A DNA stretch of 64,000 nucleotides from the NCBI GenBank assembly GCA_020725865.1, contig DYEC01000012.1:62001-126000 (forward strand), read 5' to 3'. The stretch's first letter is position 1. Each line of letters starts with the position of its first letter. The stretch comes from Anaerolinea sp. Lineage in GTDB: Bacteria > Chloroflexota > Anaerolineae > Anaerolineales > Anaerolineaceae. Positions 1 through 7,066 of the stretch are shown piece by piece. The notes beneath the pieces are model-generated. The model saw only the letters and a list, made by a program, of their open reading frames with translations, ran no database searches and was not told the DNA's origin. The position numbers and the translations under genes were made by a program.

Positions 1-2
1 GA

Positions 3-1331
3 GAGGTAATGGACATTGAACGGGATAAAGGTCTTAAAAAACTCGATGCGTGGCTGGGAGCATCGGATGTTCTGTTGGACGGAATATTGGGAACTGGGGT
101 ACAGTTGCCGTTGAAGCCAGAACTGGCTCGCTTGCTTGGGCATGTCAAAAATTTTCGTCCATTGCCATTTGTAGTTGCTGTTGATTGTCCTTCTGGGATG
201 GACTGTGATTCCGGTGAAGTTGCTGAGGAAACGATACCCGCAAATGTCACTGTATGTATGGCGGCTGTAAAGATGGGAATGTTACGTTTTCCAGCTTTTG
301 AGTGGCTGGGACAGCTAGAGGTTGCCGATATTGGTTTAAGTGACAGTTTGAAACGGTGGAAAGAAATTAACCTGGAGGTGGTGACGGGTGATCGGGTAAG
401 GGGCTTACTTCCGAAGCGACCAGGGGATGCACATAAAGGTACATTTGGTACAGCGATGGTGATCGCCGGCTCGGTAAATTACACCGGAGCGGCTTATCTA
501 GCTGCAAAGGCGGCTTATCGTGTAGGTGCTGGACTGGTACGGGTAGCCTTGCCAGGACCTTTGCATACCGTACTGGCAGGACAGTTACCGGAGGCTACAT
601 GGCTGTTGTTACCGCATGAATTGGGTGTCATTGCCCGCGATGGTTGTGACTTGGTATTAGAAAATCTTGAACGCGTAACAGCATTGCTGCTTGGTCCGGG
701 ATGGGGGCTGGAGGAGACCACTAGAGAGTTTCTCAGCAATTTATTGAGTCTGGCTGGCAACTACCCGATACGTTCAACTATTGGTTTTGTAAGCAAGGCG
801 AAAGAAGAAAAAAAGCAGGAGAGCAAGAGGAGAAAATTACCACCGCTGGTTATTGATGCAGATGGATTAAAACTACTCAGCCGAATCCCCGATTGGGACA
901 AATTGCTTCCAGAAGGTTCAATATTGACACCCCATCCTGGTGAGATGGGAGTGTTGACTGGTATGGGAGTACCTGAAATTCAGAAAGATCGTCTGACTCT
1001 AGCGCGCAGATACGCTGAACAATGGAAGCAGGTGGTTGTCTTGAAAGGCGCACTAAGTGTGGTTGCTGCGCCCGACGGTCGAGCTGCAGTGATACCAATT
1101 GCCACTCCGGCGCTGGCACGTGCCGGTACAGGGGATGTGCTTTCCGGAATAGTTGTTGGGTTGCTTGCTCAAGGTGTCCCAGCCTATGAGGCTGCTCTAA
1201 CAGGTGCCTGGTTGCACGCCCAGGCTGGATTGGCAGCTTCTGATTGGGTAGGGCATCCGGCTTCCGTGCTGGCTGGAGATGTATTGGAAGCAATTGCAGA
1301 TGTACTTCAGTCACTTGAAAGCAAGGAATAA
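3..1331 (+). CDS. nnr: Bifunctional NAD(P)H-hydrate repair enzyme Nnr (epimerase + dehydratase), 5' end outside the window
   Basis: The protein repairs damaged NADHX and NADPHX: an N-terminal YjeF_N epimerase interconverts R and S forms and a C-terminal ribokinase-like dehydratase uses ADP or ATP to restore NAD(P)H. The reading frame is open to the left edge, so about 100 residues of the epimerase are missing. Counted from the first in-frame ATG at 9, the YjeF_N core DGILGTG (24-30) and VAVDCPSGMDCDSG (56-69) are present; the dehydratase starts near KRPGDAHKGTFG (136-147), followed by IDADGLKLL, TPHPGEM and the nucleotide-binding ARAGTGDVLSG near the C-terminus. A short Lys/Glu-rich insertion (KEEKKQESKRRK) at about residues 268-279 sits in the dehydratase and is probably a surface loop. 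It is the only plus-strand gene before 2570. Confidence 0.93.
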   Translation, partial: EVMDIERDKGLKKLDAWLGASDVLLDGILGTGVQLPLKPELARLLGHVKNFRPLPFVVAVDCPSGMDCDSGEVAEETIPANVTVCMAAVKMGMLRFPAFEWLGQLEVADIGLSDSLKRWKEINLEVVTGDRVRGLLPKRPGDAHKGTFGTAMVIAGSVNYTGAAYLAAKAAYRVGAGLVRVALPGPLHTVLAGQLPEATWLLLPHELGVIARDGCDLVLENLERVTALLLGPGWGLEETTREFLSNLLSLAGNYPIRSTIGFVSKAKEEKKQESKRRKLPPLVIDADGLKLLSRIPDWDKLLPEGSILTPHPGEMGVLTGMGVPEIQKDRLTLARRYAEQWKQVVVLKGALSVVAAPDGRAAVIPIATPALARAGTGDVLSGIVVGLLAQGVPAYEAALTGAWLHAQAGLAASDWVGHPASVLAGDVLEAIADVLQSLESKE

Positions 1332-1332
1332 A

Positions 1333-1361
1333 TTGCCCCCTTCCTGGTTGGGAGAGGGCAA
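1333..1361. terminator. Possible weak bidirectional terminator
   Basis: TTGCCC (1333-1338) pairs with GGGCAA (1356-1361) with further partial pairing inside. The hairpin lies between the ends of the convergent nnr and ytxH genes. On the minus strand it is followed by TTTATT; on the plus strand there is no good T tract. Weak call. Confidence 0.35.
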
Positions 1362-1426
1362 AGAATCCTGCTACTGCGGTTTAATGTCAAAACGTTCCGC
1401 AATAAAGTGTTTTTAATCAACAAAAA

Positions 1427-1783
1427 CTACTCAGCCGCGGCTGGTTCTTCGGGTGGCTTGGGCTCAGATTTGCGACTGAGTTTCTTTTTCTGTTCTTCTA
1501 TGATGACCTGCCCACGTTGCTGAAGTTCTTCCGCTCTTTCTTTTGTCATTTTTGCGAGCTCATCAAATCGTGCACGAGCTTCTAATGCTGCAGCTTCTGC
1601 CTGTTTGTATGCTTCATCTATAGTTTCTGAAGCCTTGTCGCGTAGTTCAATGGCTTTGTCTTTAATCAAAGTGCGAGTTTGCTCGCCGGATTGTGGTGCA
1701 AGAAGCAGAGCAGCTAAGGCACCAGTTAATCCACCAACCACAAAACCAATTAAGAACGCTCCAAACTCATCTCGGTCTGACAT
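1427..1783 (-). CDS. YtxH-domain protein
   Basis: Small protein of 118 residues with one N-terminal glycine/alanine-rich membrane segment (about residues 8-29, GAFLIGFVVGGLTGALAALL) ending in LLAPQSGEQTR, the signature of the YtxH family, followed by a long charged amphipathic helix or coiled coil (about 35-105) and a Pro/Glu/Ala tail. YtxH proteins are general-stress or envelope-associated proteins of unknown biochemical role. The gene lies 38 bases after the upstream two-helix membrane protein on the same strand; a DUF948-like plus YtxH pair is a common arrangement in Gram-positive bacteria, so the two probably work together. Confidence 0.85.
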   Translation of the reverse strand: MSDRDEFGAFLIGFVVGGLTGALAALLLAPQSGEQTRTLIKDKAIELRDKASETIDEAYKQAEAAALEARARFDELAKMTKERAEELQQRGQVIIEEQKKKLSRKSEPKPPEEPAAAE

Positions 1784-1821
1784 GATAAAGTCTCCTTTCT
1801 ATAAGCCAAAATTATTTTAAC

Positions 1822-2265
1822 TCACCGCTTGCCCGGCTTCAGCAAGTCAATTAAACGCTTGAAGCCAGCCAGGTACTCGTTCAGCTTGATCACCGGTTCA
1901 ACTAGATTATCGCTTAAGAAGGTTACTGTTCCGCGTAACGTGTTTACCGTGTCATTTGTAGAATGTAAGATTGGTTTAATTTCATTTTGCAACAAGTTAA
2001 TCAGAATCGCAAGCTGAATCATTAGAATAAACAGCGCTGCGCCAATAACCAGCGATTCCAGAGCCATGAAAATGATAAAAACATCGCGGATCTTACTGGT
2101 AGTGGATGTTTCAGCAGTTAGAAGAAAATATGCCGCTACAACAATCAATACCAGCAATAAAACTGCGATCAGAATTGCCACGATTAATCTTCGGCGGTCT
2201 TCAGAACTAATTGGCTGGGTGGAGGAAAGGTGGGTAATTGGGGGAGTTTCGTGATTTTGTTCCAT
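1822..2265 (-). CDS. Two-helix membrane protein, DUF948-like
   Basis: About 147 residues from the ATG at 2265. A polar N-terminus (to about residue 25) is followed by two hydrophobic segments (about 28-52 and 66-92) and a C-terminal helix with regularly spaced N, V and L residues that could form a coiled coil, resembling DUF948 proteins. A longer reading with an ATG at 2292 is possible, but a TATAAT box lies at 2276-2281 on this strand, only 10 bases before the 2265 ATG, so the upstream ATG would lie before the transcription start. There is no Shine-Dalgarno, so the mRNA is probably almost leaderless. Likely cotranscribed with the YtxH gene. Function unknown. Confidence 0.72.
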   Translation of the reverse strand: MEQNHETPPITHLSSTQPISSEDRRRLIVAILIAVLLLVLIVVAAYFLLTAETSTTSKIRDVFIIFMALESLVIGAALFILMIQLAILINLLQNEIKPILHSTNDTVNTLRGTVTFLSDNLVEPVIKLNEYLAGFKRLIDLLKPGKR

Positions 2266-2275
2266 AGTTGTTTTT

Positions 2276-2281
2276 ATTATA
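2276..2281 (-). promoter_or_regulatory. -10 box giving a near-leaderless mRNA
   Basis: TATAAT on the minus strand ends 10 bases before the ATG at 2265. With the normal 6 bases between -10 box and start site the 5' leader would be about 3-4 bases, and no ribosome-binding site is visible. Compare the same arrangement at 10924, 18451, 57088 and 63776. Confidence 0.55.
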
Positions 2282-2291
2282 TAACAAAACA

Positions 2292-2320
2292 TTAGAAACG
2301 TTTCTTTTTTCCTGTATAAT
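2292..2320 (+). promoter_or_regulatory. Putative promoter of the selenium leader and yedF-like gene
   Basis: TTAGAA (2292-2297), 17 bases, TATAAT (2315-2320). The -10 is perfect and the -35 is poor. The start site would be near 2327, about 65 bases before the first hairpin of the structured leader. Confidence 0.5.
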
Positions 2321-2390
2321 TATAGAGTATTTTTATTTGGAAAGGGAAAGATGCTCACCCAATATTATCATTATACCTGATGTTACAAAT

Positions 2391-2523
2391 TGGTTGCCAG
2401 TTGGCGACCAGTCCATCACGCACACGCCTGGAATGGCATCCGGTTTTTGGCCGTCTTATGAAGTGTTGAGTTTGTTTGGGGTCACTCCGTTGCCGCCGGC
2501 GTGTGCCGGCGGCTTTGTTTTTT
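2391..2523 (+). ncRNA. Candidate structured regulatory RNA (riboswitch-like) upstream of yedF-like gene
   Basis: Hairpin 1 is TGGTTGCC (2391-2398), loop AGTT, GGCGACCA (2403-2410). A 9-base linker beginning GTC leads to segment X, GCACACGCC (2420-2428). Hairpin 2 follows at once, CTGGA (2428-2432), loop ATGGCA, TCCGG (2439-2443). After 48 bases comes a GC-rich terminator-like hairpin at 2492-2513 with a T tract. Segment X is perfectly complementary over 9 bases to GGCGTGTGC (2498-2506), which covers the loop and inner stem of that hairpin. Pairing with X would therefore compete with the terminator or form a pseudoknot. The same order of elements recurs before yedE at 24687-24794 with different bases. 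I do not recognise a known riboswitch class. Confidence 0.62.
2492..2523 (+). terminator. Intrinsic terminator-like hairpin in the leader of the yedF-like gene
   Basis: GCCGCCGGC (2492-2500), loop GTGT, GCCGGCGGC (2505-2513): a perfect 9-bp stem followed by TTTGTTTTTT (2514-2523). It lies between the promoter and the start codon at 2570, so it is an attenuator rather than an end-of-gene terminator. Confidence 0.75.
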
Positions 2524-2569
2524 GGGGAGAGTTCTTTCCCTAAAATCTTTATGTAAGGAGAGACCTGAA

Positions 2570-2911
2570 ATGGACAAAAATACGGTGATTCTTTTTACTC
2601 GCAATGGGATGGGGGAAGCTCCCGGTGAGCTGCAAACTGCATTGGCGGTCAAATTTCTGACCTTGCTGGATGAAAACCGCCAATTACCCGGCAAGATTGT
2701 ATTTTATACGGATGGTGTCAAACTGATTTGCCATGGCTCGCCAGCTATTGATATCTTGAAGAAAATTGAGTCGCAAGGCGTAGAGCTGGTGATATGCCAT
2801 ACCTGCCTGAACTTTTTTGGTCTTTTGGATCAAGTTGCAGTGGGTGTGGTTGGTGGAATGGGTGATATCATTGAGGCTTTGCGGATGGCGAAGAAGGTTA
2901 TCAGCGTATAG
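2570..2911 (+). CDS. DsrE-like selenium metabolism protein, YedF C-terminal domain type
   Basis: 113 residues from ATG 2570, preceded by AAGGAG (2555-2560). The whole protein is one DsrE/DsrF-like fold: ILFTRNGMGEAP at the N-terminus, VFYTDGVKL in the middle and VICHTCLNFFGL with Cys76 and Cys79 near the C-terminus. The C-x-TCLNxFGL pattern is that of the C-terminal half of YedF, a protein found with selenophosphate synthase in selenium-using bacteria; the usual N-terminal TusA-like half is absent here. A separate TusA-like gene lies in the selenium operon at 26066. Role (inference): handling or transfer of reduced selenium or sulfur on cysteine. An earlier in-frame ATG at 2501 falls inside the attenuator hairpin and is rejected. 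The gene ends 11 bases inside the convergent ROK kinase gene. Confidence 0.82.
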   Translation: MDKNTVILFTRNGMGEAPGELQTALAVKFLTLLDENRQLPGKIVFYTDGVKLICHGSPAIDILKKIESQGVELVICHTCLNFFGLLDQVAVGVVGGMGDIIEALRMAKKVISV

Positions 2912-3788
2912 ACATTGCCAATGCTAGCGCGCCCAAAATTCCAGCTCGGTTGCCTAAGGCTGGCGGTACAATATAAGTTTCAACATTCTCAAGGATAGCG
3001 GGAGACTGAATATACTGGTTGAGCGCTTTTTGCACTTCCGTATGGATTAGTGGGAAGAGAGCAAGATTTTGCATGACGCCGCCGCCAAGGATGATGCGAC
3101 GAGGCGAGACCACATAAATTAAGTTCGCTAATGCTCTGGCGATGTAGTTAGCCTCCAAAAACCAGGCTGGATGGTTGTCTGGCAGGGTTTCGGCAGGCTT
3201 TCCCCAGCGTTGTTTCATAGCTGGGCCCGATGCCAATCCTTCAAAGCAATCACCATGAAAAGGACAGTTTCCCGGAAAAGGGTCAGCTTGCCAATCATGG
3301 GGTATACTAATATGTCCCATTTCAGGGTGAAGCAGTCCGTGTAATGGTGAACCGTTGACGATTCCTCCACCACCAATTCCGGTGCCAATAGTCAGGTAAA
3401 GCAGGGGATCAAAACCTTGTCCAGCTCCCCAGCAACTTTCCGCCAGTGCAGCCGCATTGACATCAGTATCAAAGGCGACAGGAATTTGTAAAGTGTTTTG
3501 AAAGAATTTGACCATGCTAGTATTCTGCCAGCCTGGTTTGGGTGTGCTGGTAATATACCCATAGGTGGGAGATTTTTGGTCAAGGTCAATCGGGCCAAAG
3601 CAGGCAATGCCGATAGCGCCAAGTGTATATATTTTTGATTGTTCTTGAAAAAATGCCATGCACTTTTGCAGAGTTTCATCAGGTGTTGTGGTGGGAAAGC
3701 GAATTTCAGAAAGAATGTTTTCTGGGCCTGTGCCGACCGCGCAAACAAACTTTGTTCCACCAGCTTCAATTGCCCCAAACATATACAT
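2901..3788 (-). CDS. ROK-family sugar kinase, probable fructokinase
   Basis: 295 residues. The N-terminal phosphate-binding loop is GAIEAGGTKFVCAVG, the sugar-binding and catalytic region is VAFDTDVNAAALAE, the glycine-rich motif is TIGTGIGGGGIVNG, and HPEMGHI followed by CPFHGDCFEGLASGPA supplies the His/Cys ligands of the structural zinc typical of ROK proteins. The C-terminal adenosine motif is RIILGGGVMQN. The HPEMGH and C-x-FHG-x-C-x-EG combination is characteristic of the ROK fructokinases of Bacillus (GmuE/YdhR type), so the likely reaction is ATP-dependent phosphorylation of fructose or mannose. A second ATG two codons downstream is equally possible as start. The gene overlaps the yedF-like gene tail to tail by 11 bases. 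Confidence 0.88.
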   Translation of the reverse strand: MYMFGAIEAGGTKFVCAVGTGPENILSEIRFPTTTPDETLQKCMAFFQEQSKIYTLGAIGIACFGPIDLDQKSPTYGYITSTPKPGWQNTSMVKFFQNTLQIPVAFDTDVNAAALAESCWGAGQGFDPLLYLTIGTGIGGGGIVNGSPLHGLLHPEMGHISIPHDWQADPFPGNCPFHGDCFEGLASGPAMKQRWGKPAETLPDNHPAWFLEANYIARALANLIYVVSPRRIILGGGVMQNLALFPLIHTEVQKALNQYIQSPAILENVETYIVPPALGNRAGILGALALAMSIR

Positions 3789-3861
3789 GATCCTTTCTTC
3801 TTATCAGGTTGTCCTGGATCTGCCTCCTTTACTAAGGGAAATATCATGACCTTATTTTGAT

Positions 3862-4332
3862 TCAGGCATTCCTCAGGTTAGCAATGATCCGTTTGGGTTT
3901 CAGGATGCAATCTAAGGCGTCCTCAATGCAGGTCACGATAATATCCGCGTTCTCAAGAGCTTTTCTGTGGGTGCCCTCCTTGCCGATGATGCAGATCCCA
4001 ATAACCGCTTCTTTCAACATTTCCGCATCATTATAACCGTTACCAATTGCGATGGTGTGCTGCGCGCCAATGAAAGAAATCAGCTCTCGTTTCTCCTCAG
4101 AGGCGTTGTCACTTTTCAATGGATATGCCTCAATACCCAGGTGTTCAGCAAGTTCTTGCAAGTTGCCGTATGTGTCAGATGAGGTGACGATAACACGAAA
4201 GTGTTTTGAAAGTTCCGCAATTTTGGCTGTAACTGCCCGGGATATTTCACCATCTATTGCCAGCGTACCATTCAAATCCAAAACAACATGATGGATTTCG
4301 AGAATTCCATAGCCGGGAATGTCCATTTTCAT
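3862..4332 (-). CDS. HAD-superfamily phosphatase, soluble P-type-ATPase-like (COG4087 type)
   Basis: 156 residues from ATG 4332; a longer frame to 4431 would overlap the upstream gene and its extra 33 residues look non-native. Motif I is VVLDLNGTL: Asp nucleophile, but Asn in place of the second acidic residue usual in HAD phosphatases (DxDGT). Motif II is VIVTSSDTYG, followed by Lys in YPLKSDNASEEKRE and motif IV GNGYNDAEMLKEA. This small form without a membrane domain resembles the phosphorylation domain of P-type ATPases. Substrate unknown. The loss of the second Asp fits P-type ATPases, whose motif is DKTGT, more than ordinary phosphatases. Probably cotranscribed with the thioredoxin-CcdA gene 34 bases upstream. 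Confidence 0.75.
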   Translation of the reverse strand: MKMDIPGYGILEIHHVVLDLNGTLAIDGEISRAVTAKIAELSKHFRVIVTSSDTYGNLQELAEHLGIEAYPLKSDNASEEKRELISFIGAQHTIAIGNGYNDAEMLKEAVIGICIIGKEGTHRKALENADIIVTCIEDALDCILKPKRIIANLRNA

Positions 4333-4366
4333 AGTGATAACTGAAATTGTGTCCTTTAGCTTTAAT

Positions 4367-5767
4367 TTAGCGACGTTTGCGTCTGGTTTTACCTTTAGAC
4401 GTAGCCAACTCACTACCAATCCGTATTCCAAAACGAGGCAAGATTACCCGATGCAGTAGTAAAACTAGCGAGGTGGACCCAAGGGCAATTGCAAAGACAA
4501 CAAGTGAACTGCTAACCTTGTTCATTATGGAAGGATTGACCAGCATGACGATTGCCAAGGTAAGCATAAGCATGCCGCCAATCAGTTTCAAAATACGCCC
4601 TTGCTTTTCTTCCAGCTTGCTAGCGCGCAGGGTAAACACAGATGCGAAAAATATGGCTAGTTCGTCTAGCTGATAAATCACCATATATACTATCAACAAG
4701 GCAATGAAAACCGCCGCCCCCACTTTTTGGCTGGCTAACAAATTAGTCCATAAAACTGGGAAGCCTGCTGTGCAGGAAAACTCAACTAATGATACACCAG
4801 TAGCTAGTACCACTGTGGCACTGATCAATCCCCAGAGAGATTGACTGGCATCCGTGATTTTTCTCATGCGCTGAAAGATACCCGGTTTTTTCTCGTCCGA
4901 AATGGTAAACGAAACTCCTTCTTTATACCAGAAGTAGTCCTTGATGTTGACCAGAGCAAAGAATAGTGCTACCAATGACACAACAATCTGAACCCAGCCC
5001 ACAAAACTGGTAAAAGTGAAAATTGTGAACAACCCTGCAATAAAAAGAGCATAAACCAGGGCAGTGATTGTCAGAAACACCAGACCGATAATAATTACTT
5101 TTTTCCGTGAGCCGGTGTGTAGCGTTAGTGCCAACAACATAGTCAGCACCCAGACAGAGCAAGGATTGAACCCGTCCACAAAAGAGATAATAAGTGTACT
5201 CAGGAATAGGGGCTGGGTCTCTAAATTGATCTTGCCCAGAATTGGGACATCAATGGCACTGGATGAATTTTCGGACGGGGATGTCTGACTTTGAGTAGTT
5301 GCAGGGTGGCTGGTTGAATTATTGTTAAAGCTTGAAATGTTGGGATCAATACCGGTTCCCGGATCAGGGCAGCTTGAAACCAAGCAGGTATTTACAACTT
5401 TTTCAATTTGCGCTTTGATCGTATCGTTATAACCAACCCAATATTGAGTGCCAATGAAAAAAGTTGGAACAGCAGTAGCTTCGAAACCATAAGTCGCAGC
5501 CATTTTTTTGAGTAGTTCCTGGTTTTCGTCGACGTACCATACTTCATAAGCGCGGACTTCCACCTGTGGATGGTTTTTCTTAAGCTCTTCCAGGAATGGC
5601 TTTGCATTAGCGCAATGTGGGCAGCCATCTCCCCAGAAAAAGTAGATAACAATCTTATTTTCGGGCGTAGCGGTTTGTGCCTGAGCAGGCTGTGAAGGAC
5701 TAAGAACAAGTAATAAAAGCAGCCCTATCAAAAAGGTTAACGATAATGCGACTCGCCTAAACGCCAT
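4367..5767 (-). CDS. Thioredoxin-fold + CcdA/DsbD-type membrane thiol transporter fusion
   Basis: 466 residues. Signal peptide or N-terminal anchor at residues 5-30, then an extracytoplasmic thioredoxin-like domain with the active site CPHC (49-52) and the cis-proline motif AVPTFFIG. A Ser/Thr/Pro linker (about 140-175) leads to a membrane domain of about six or seven helices carrying two conserved cysteines, DGFNPCSVW and EFSCTAGFPV, the pair used by CcdA/DsbD proteins to move electrons across the membrane. The C-terminus is basic (KGKTRRKRR), as expected for a cytoplasmic end. The protein probably keeps a periplasmic or cell-surface thiol partner reduced, or serves cytochrome c maturation. 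The fusion joins into one chain what DsbD does with separate alpha, beta and gamma parts. Confidence 0.85.
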   Translation of the reverse strand: MAFRRVALSLTFLIGLLLLLVLSPSQPAQAQTATPENKIVIYFFWGDGCPHCANAKPFLEELKKNHPQVEVRAYEVWYVDENQELLKKMAATYGFEATAVPTFFIGTQYWVGYNDTIKAQIEKVVNTCLVSSCPDPGTGIDPNISSFNNNSTSHPATTQSQTSPSENSSSAIDVPILGKINLETQPLFLSTLIISFVDGFNPCSVWVLTMLLALTLHTGSRKKVIIIGLVFLTITALVYALFIAGLFTIFTFTSFVGWVQIVVSLVALFFALVNIKDYFWYKEGVSFTISDEKKPGIFQRMRKITDASQSLWGLISATVVLATGVSLVEFSCTAGFPVLWTNLLASQKVGAAVFIALLIVYMVIYQLDELAIFFASVFTLRASKLEEKQGRILKLIGGMLMLTLAIVMLVNPSIMNKVSSSLVVFAIALGSTSLVLLLHRVILPRFGIRIGSELATSKGKTRRKRR

Positions 5768-5943
5768 TCTTCAGTTTCCTCCATAAGAAAAGGTGGGTAA
5801 ATTGTTTGTCTATCTGATATTTTATCAGGGGAAAATCTACTGTAAAGGTAATCCTGCAATATTTTGTGAAAGTCTGGTTTTCGGCTTTCTGGGTATTCTT
5901 ACCACACCGATAGAGAGCAATTGTTTCGGTGATCGTACAAAAC

Positions 5944-5972
5944 TTGACACAATCTTGTCGGTGTGCTACATT
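5944..5972 (+). promoter_or_regulatory. Sigma70 promoter of the Roadblock/V4R/response-regulator operon
   Basis: TTGACA (5944-5949), 17 bases, TACATT (5967-5972). The start site would be near 5979, after the ATG at 5963, which excludes that codon and supports the TTG start at 6032. Confidence 0.7.
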
Positions 5973-6031
5973 ATGGTTTGAAATTTGTTTACGGAGATTT
6001 CCGGTTAGATCCATCAAAAAGGAGTGCAGCC

Positions 6032-6403
6032 TTGACCAAAACACGTAACCAAATGATGGTTGACCGACTACGGGAGCTTCAAGCCTCCTCACCGGATATT
6101 GAAGCTTCAGCTATCGTCAGTGTGGATGGCCTAACAATTGCATCAGCGCTACCTCAGGGAGTTGAGGAAGATCGTGTATCGGCCATGTCTGCCGCAATGC
6201 TTGCACTTGGGGAGCGTATCGCTGGTGAACTGGGTCGTGGTTCGCTGGATCAAGTGTACATCAAAGGTGAAAAGGGTTATGTTGTCTTGATGTCGGTCGG
6301 GGAAGAAGCTGTGCTGACTGCCCTGGCACGCGAGCAGGCTAAGCTGGGTTTAATTTTTCTTGATATGCGGCGAGCTGCCGAGGACCTTGCAAAACTGATC
6401 TGA
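6032..6403 (+). CDS. Roadblock/LC7-domain protein (MglB-like)
   Basis: 123 residues from TTG 6032, preceded by AAGGAG (6019-6024, 7-base spacing). The domain shows ASAIVSVDGLTIASALPQG, a long amphipathic helix with MSAAMLALGERIAGEL, and a beta strand GYVVLMSVG followed by AVLTALA. Roadblock/LC7 proteins are small dimeric modulators; in bacteria MglB acts as GAP of the Ras-like GTPase MglA. No MglA-type GTPase is encoded in the window. The gene is first in a probable operon with a V4R protein (14 bases downstream) and a response regulator, so it may modulate a signalling complex rather than polarity. Confidence 0.85.
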   Translation: MTKTRNQMMVDRLRELQASSPDIEASAIVSVDGLTIASALPQGVEEDRVSAMSAAMLALGERIAGELGRGSLDQVYIKGEKGYVVLMSVGEEAVLTALAREQAKLGLIFLDMRRAAEDLAKLI

Positions 6404-6416
6404 ATAACGGATACCT

Positions 6417-7055
6417 ATGGAACCCATACCTAAGAGTGGCTTATACTACCCAAATAAAATCGCTCGCATTGCCCTGCTGGCGTTGGAAGATGTGATGGGC
6501 AAAAATGGCATGAGTGCTATCCTCAATCTCGCAAATCTGCAGCATTTGATTGACAACTATCCACCAGACAACCTAGAAAAACAGTTTGATTTTGCTGATT
6601 TTTCCTCGATTTTCGGTGCGCTGGAAGAGATGTACGGCCCGCGTGGCGGCCGCGGTTTGGCGTTGAGAGCAGGCAGGGCAACATTTGATAATGCATTGAA
6701 ACATTTTGGCGCGCTGGCCGGTGTGGGCGATATGGCTTTTAAGGTATTGCCGCTATCGGCCAAAATGCGCATTGGTCTCAGTGCAATGGCAAAGATTTTC
6801 AGTACCACTAGCGATCAGCTTAGCACTGTGGAAGAAAAAGATGATCACTATATTTACACCATTCACAGGTGCCCGGTTTGTTGGGGCAGGCATACCGATA
6901 AACCAGCTTGTTTTATTGCTACCGGTCTTCTAATTGAAGGGCTAAAGTGGGTCTCGGGCGGGAATGAGTTTCGCGTCACACAGGTAACGGCTAAATCTTG
7001 TGGTGACGAACGTTGTGACTTTCTCATCCCGAAGGAACCCATTCCAAGAGTATAA
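6417..7055 (+). CDS. V4R (4-vinyl reductase-type) domain protein
   Basis: 212 residues. The C-terminal half has the V4R signature: a HRCPVCWGRH cysteine cluster near residue 145, CFIATGLLIEGL, and a C-terminal pair CGDERCDFLI near 195-205. V4R domains bind small hydrophobic ligands or porphyrin-related molecules and occur as sensory modules; the conserved cysteines could bind a metal. The N-terminal half is helical and begins SGLYYPNKIARIALLALEDV. It lies between the Roadblock gene and the response regulator (11 bases to the next ATG), so it is a good candidate sensor of that system. Ligand unknown. Confidence 0.82.
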   Translation: MEPIPKSGLYYPNKIARIALLALEDVMGKNGMSAILNLANLQHLIDNYPPDNLEKQFDFADFSSIFGALEEMYGPRGGRGLALRAGRATFDNALKHFGALAGVGDMAFKVLPLSAKMRIGLSAMAKIFSTTSDQLSTVEEKDDHYIYTIHRCPVCWGRHTDKPACFIATGLLIEGLKWVSGGNEFRVTQVTAKSCGDERCDFLIPKEPIPRV

Positions 7056-7066
7056 GGGATCAGCAA

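Noticed and set aside
3392-3847. 151-codon minus-strand frame inside the ROK kinase region
   Set aside because: Second frame on the same strand as a complete, conserved ROK kinase; no domain.
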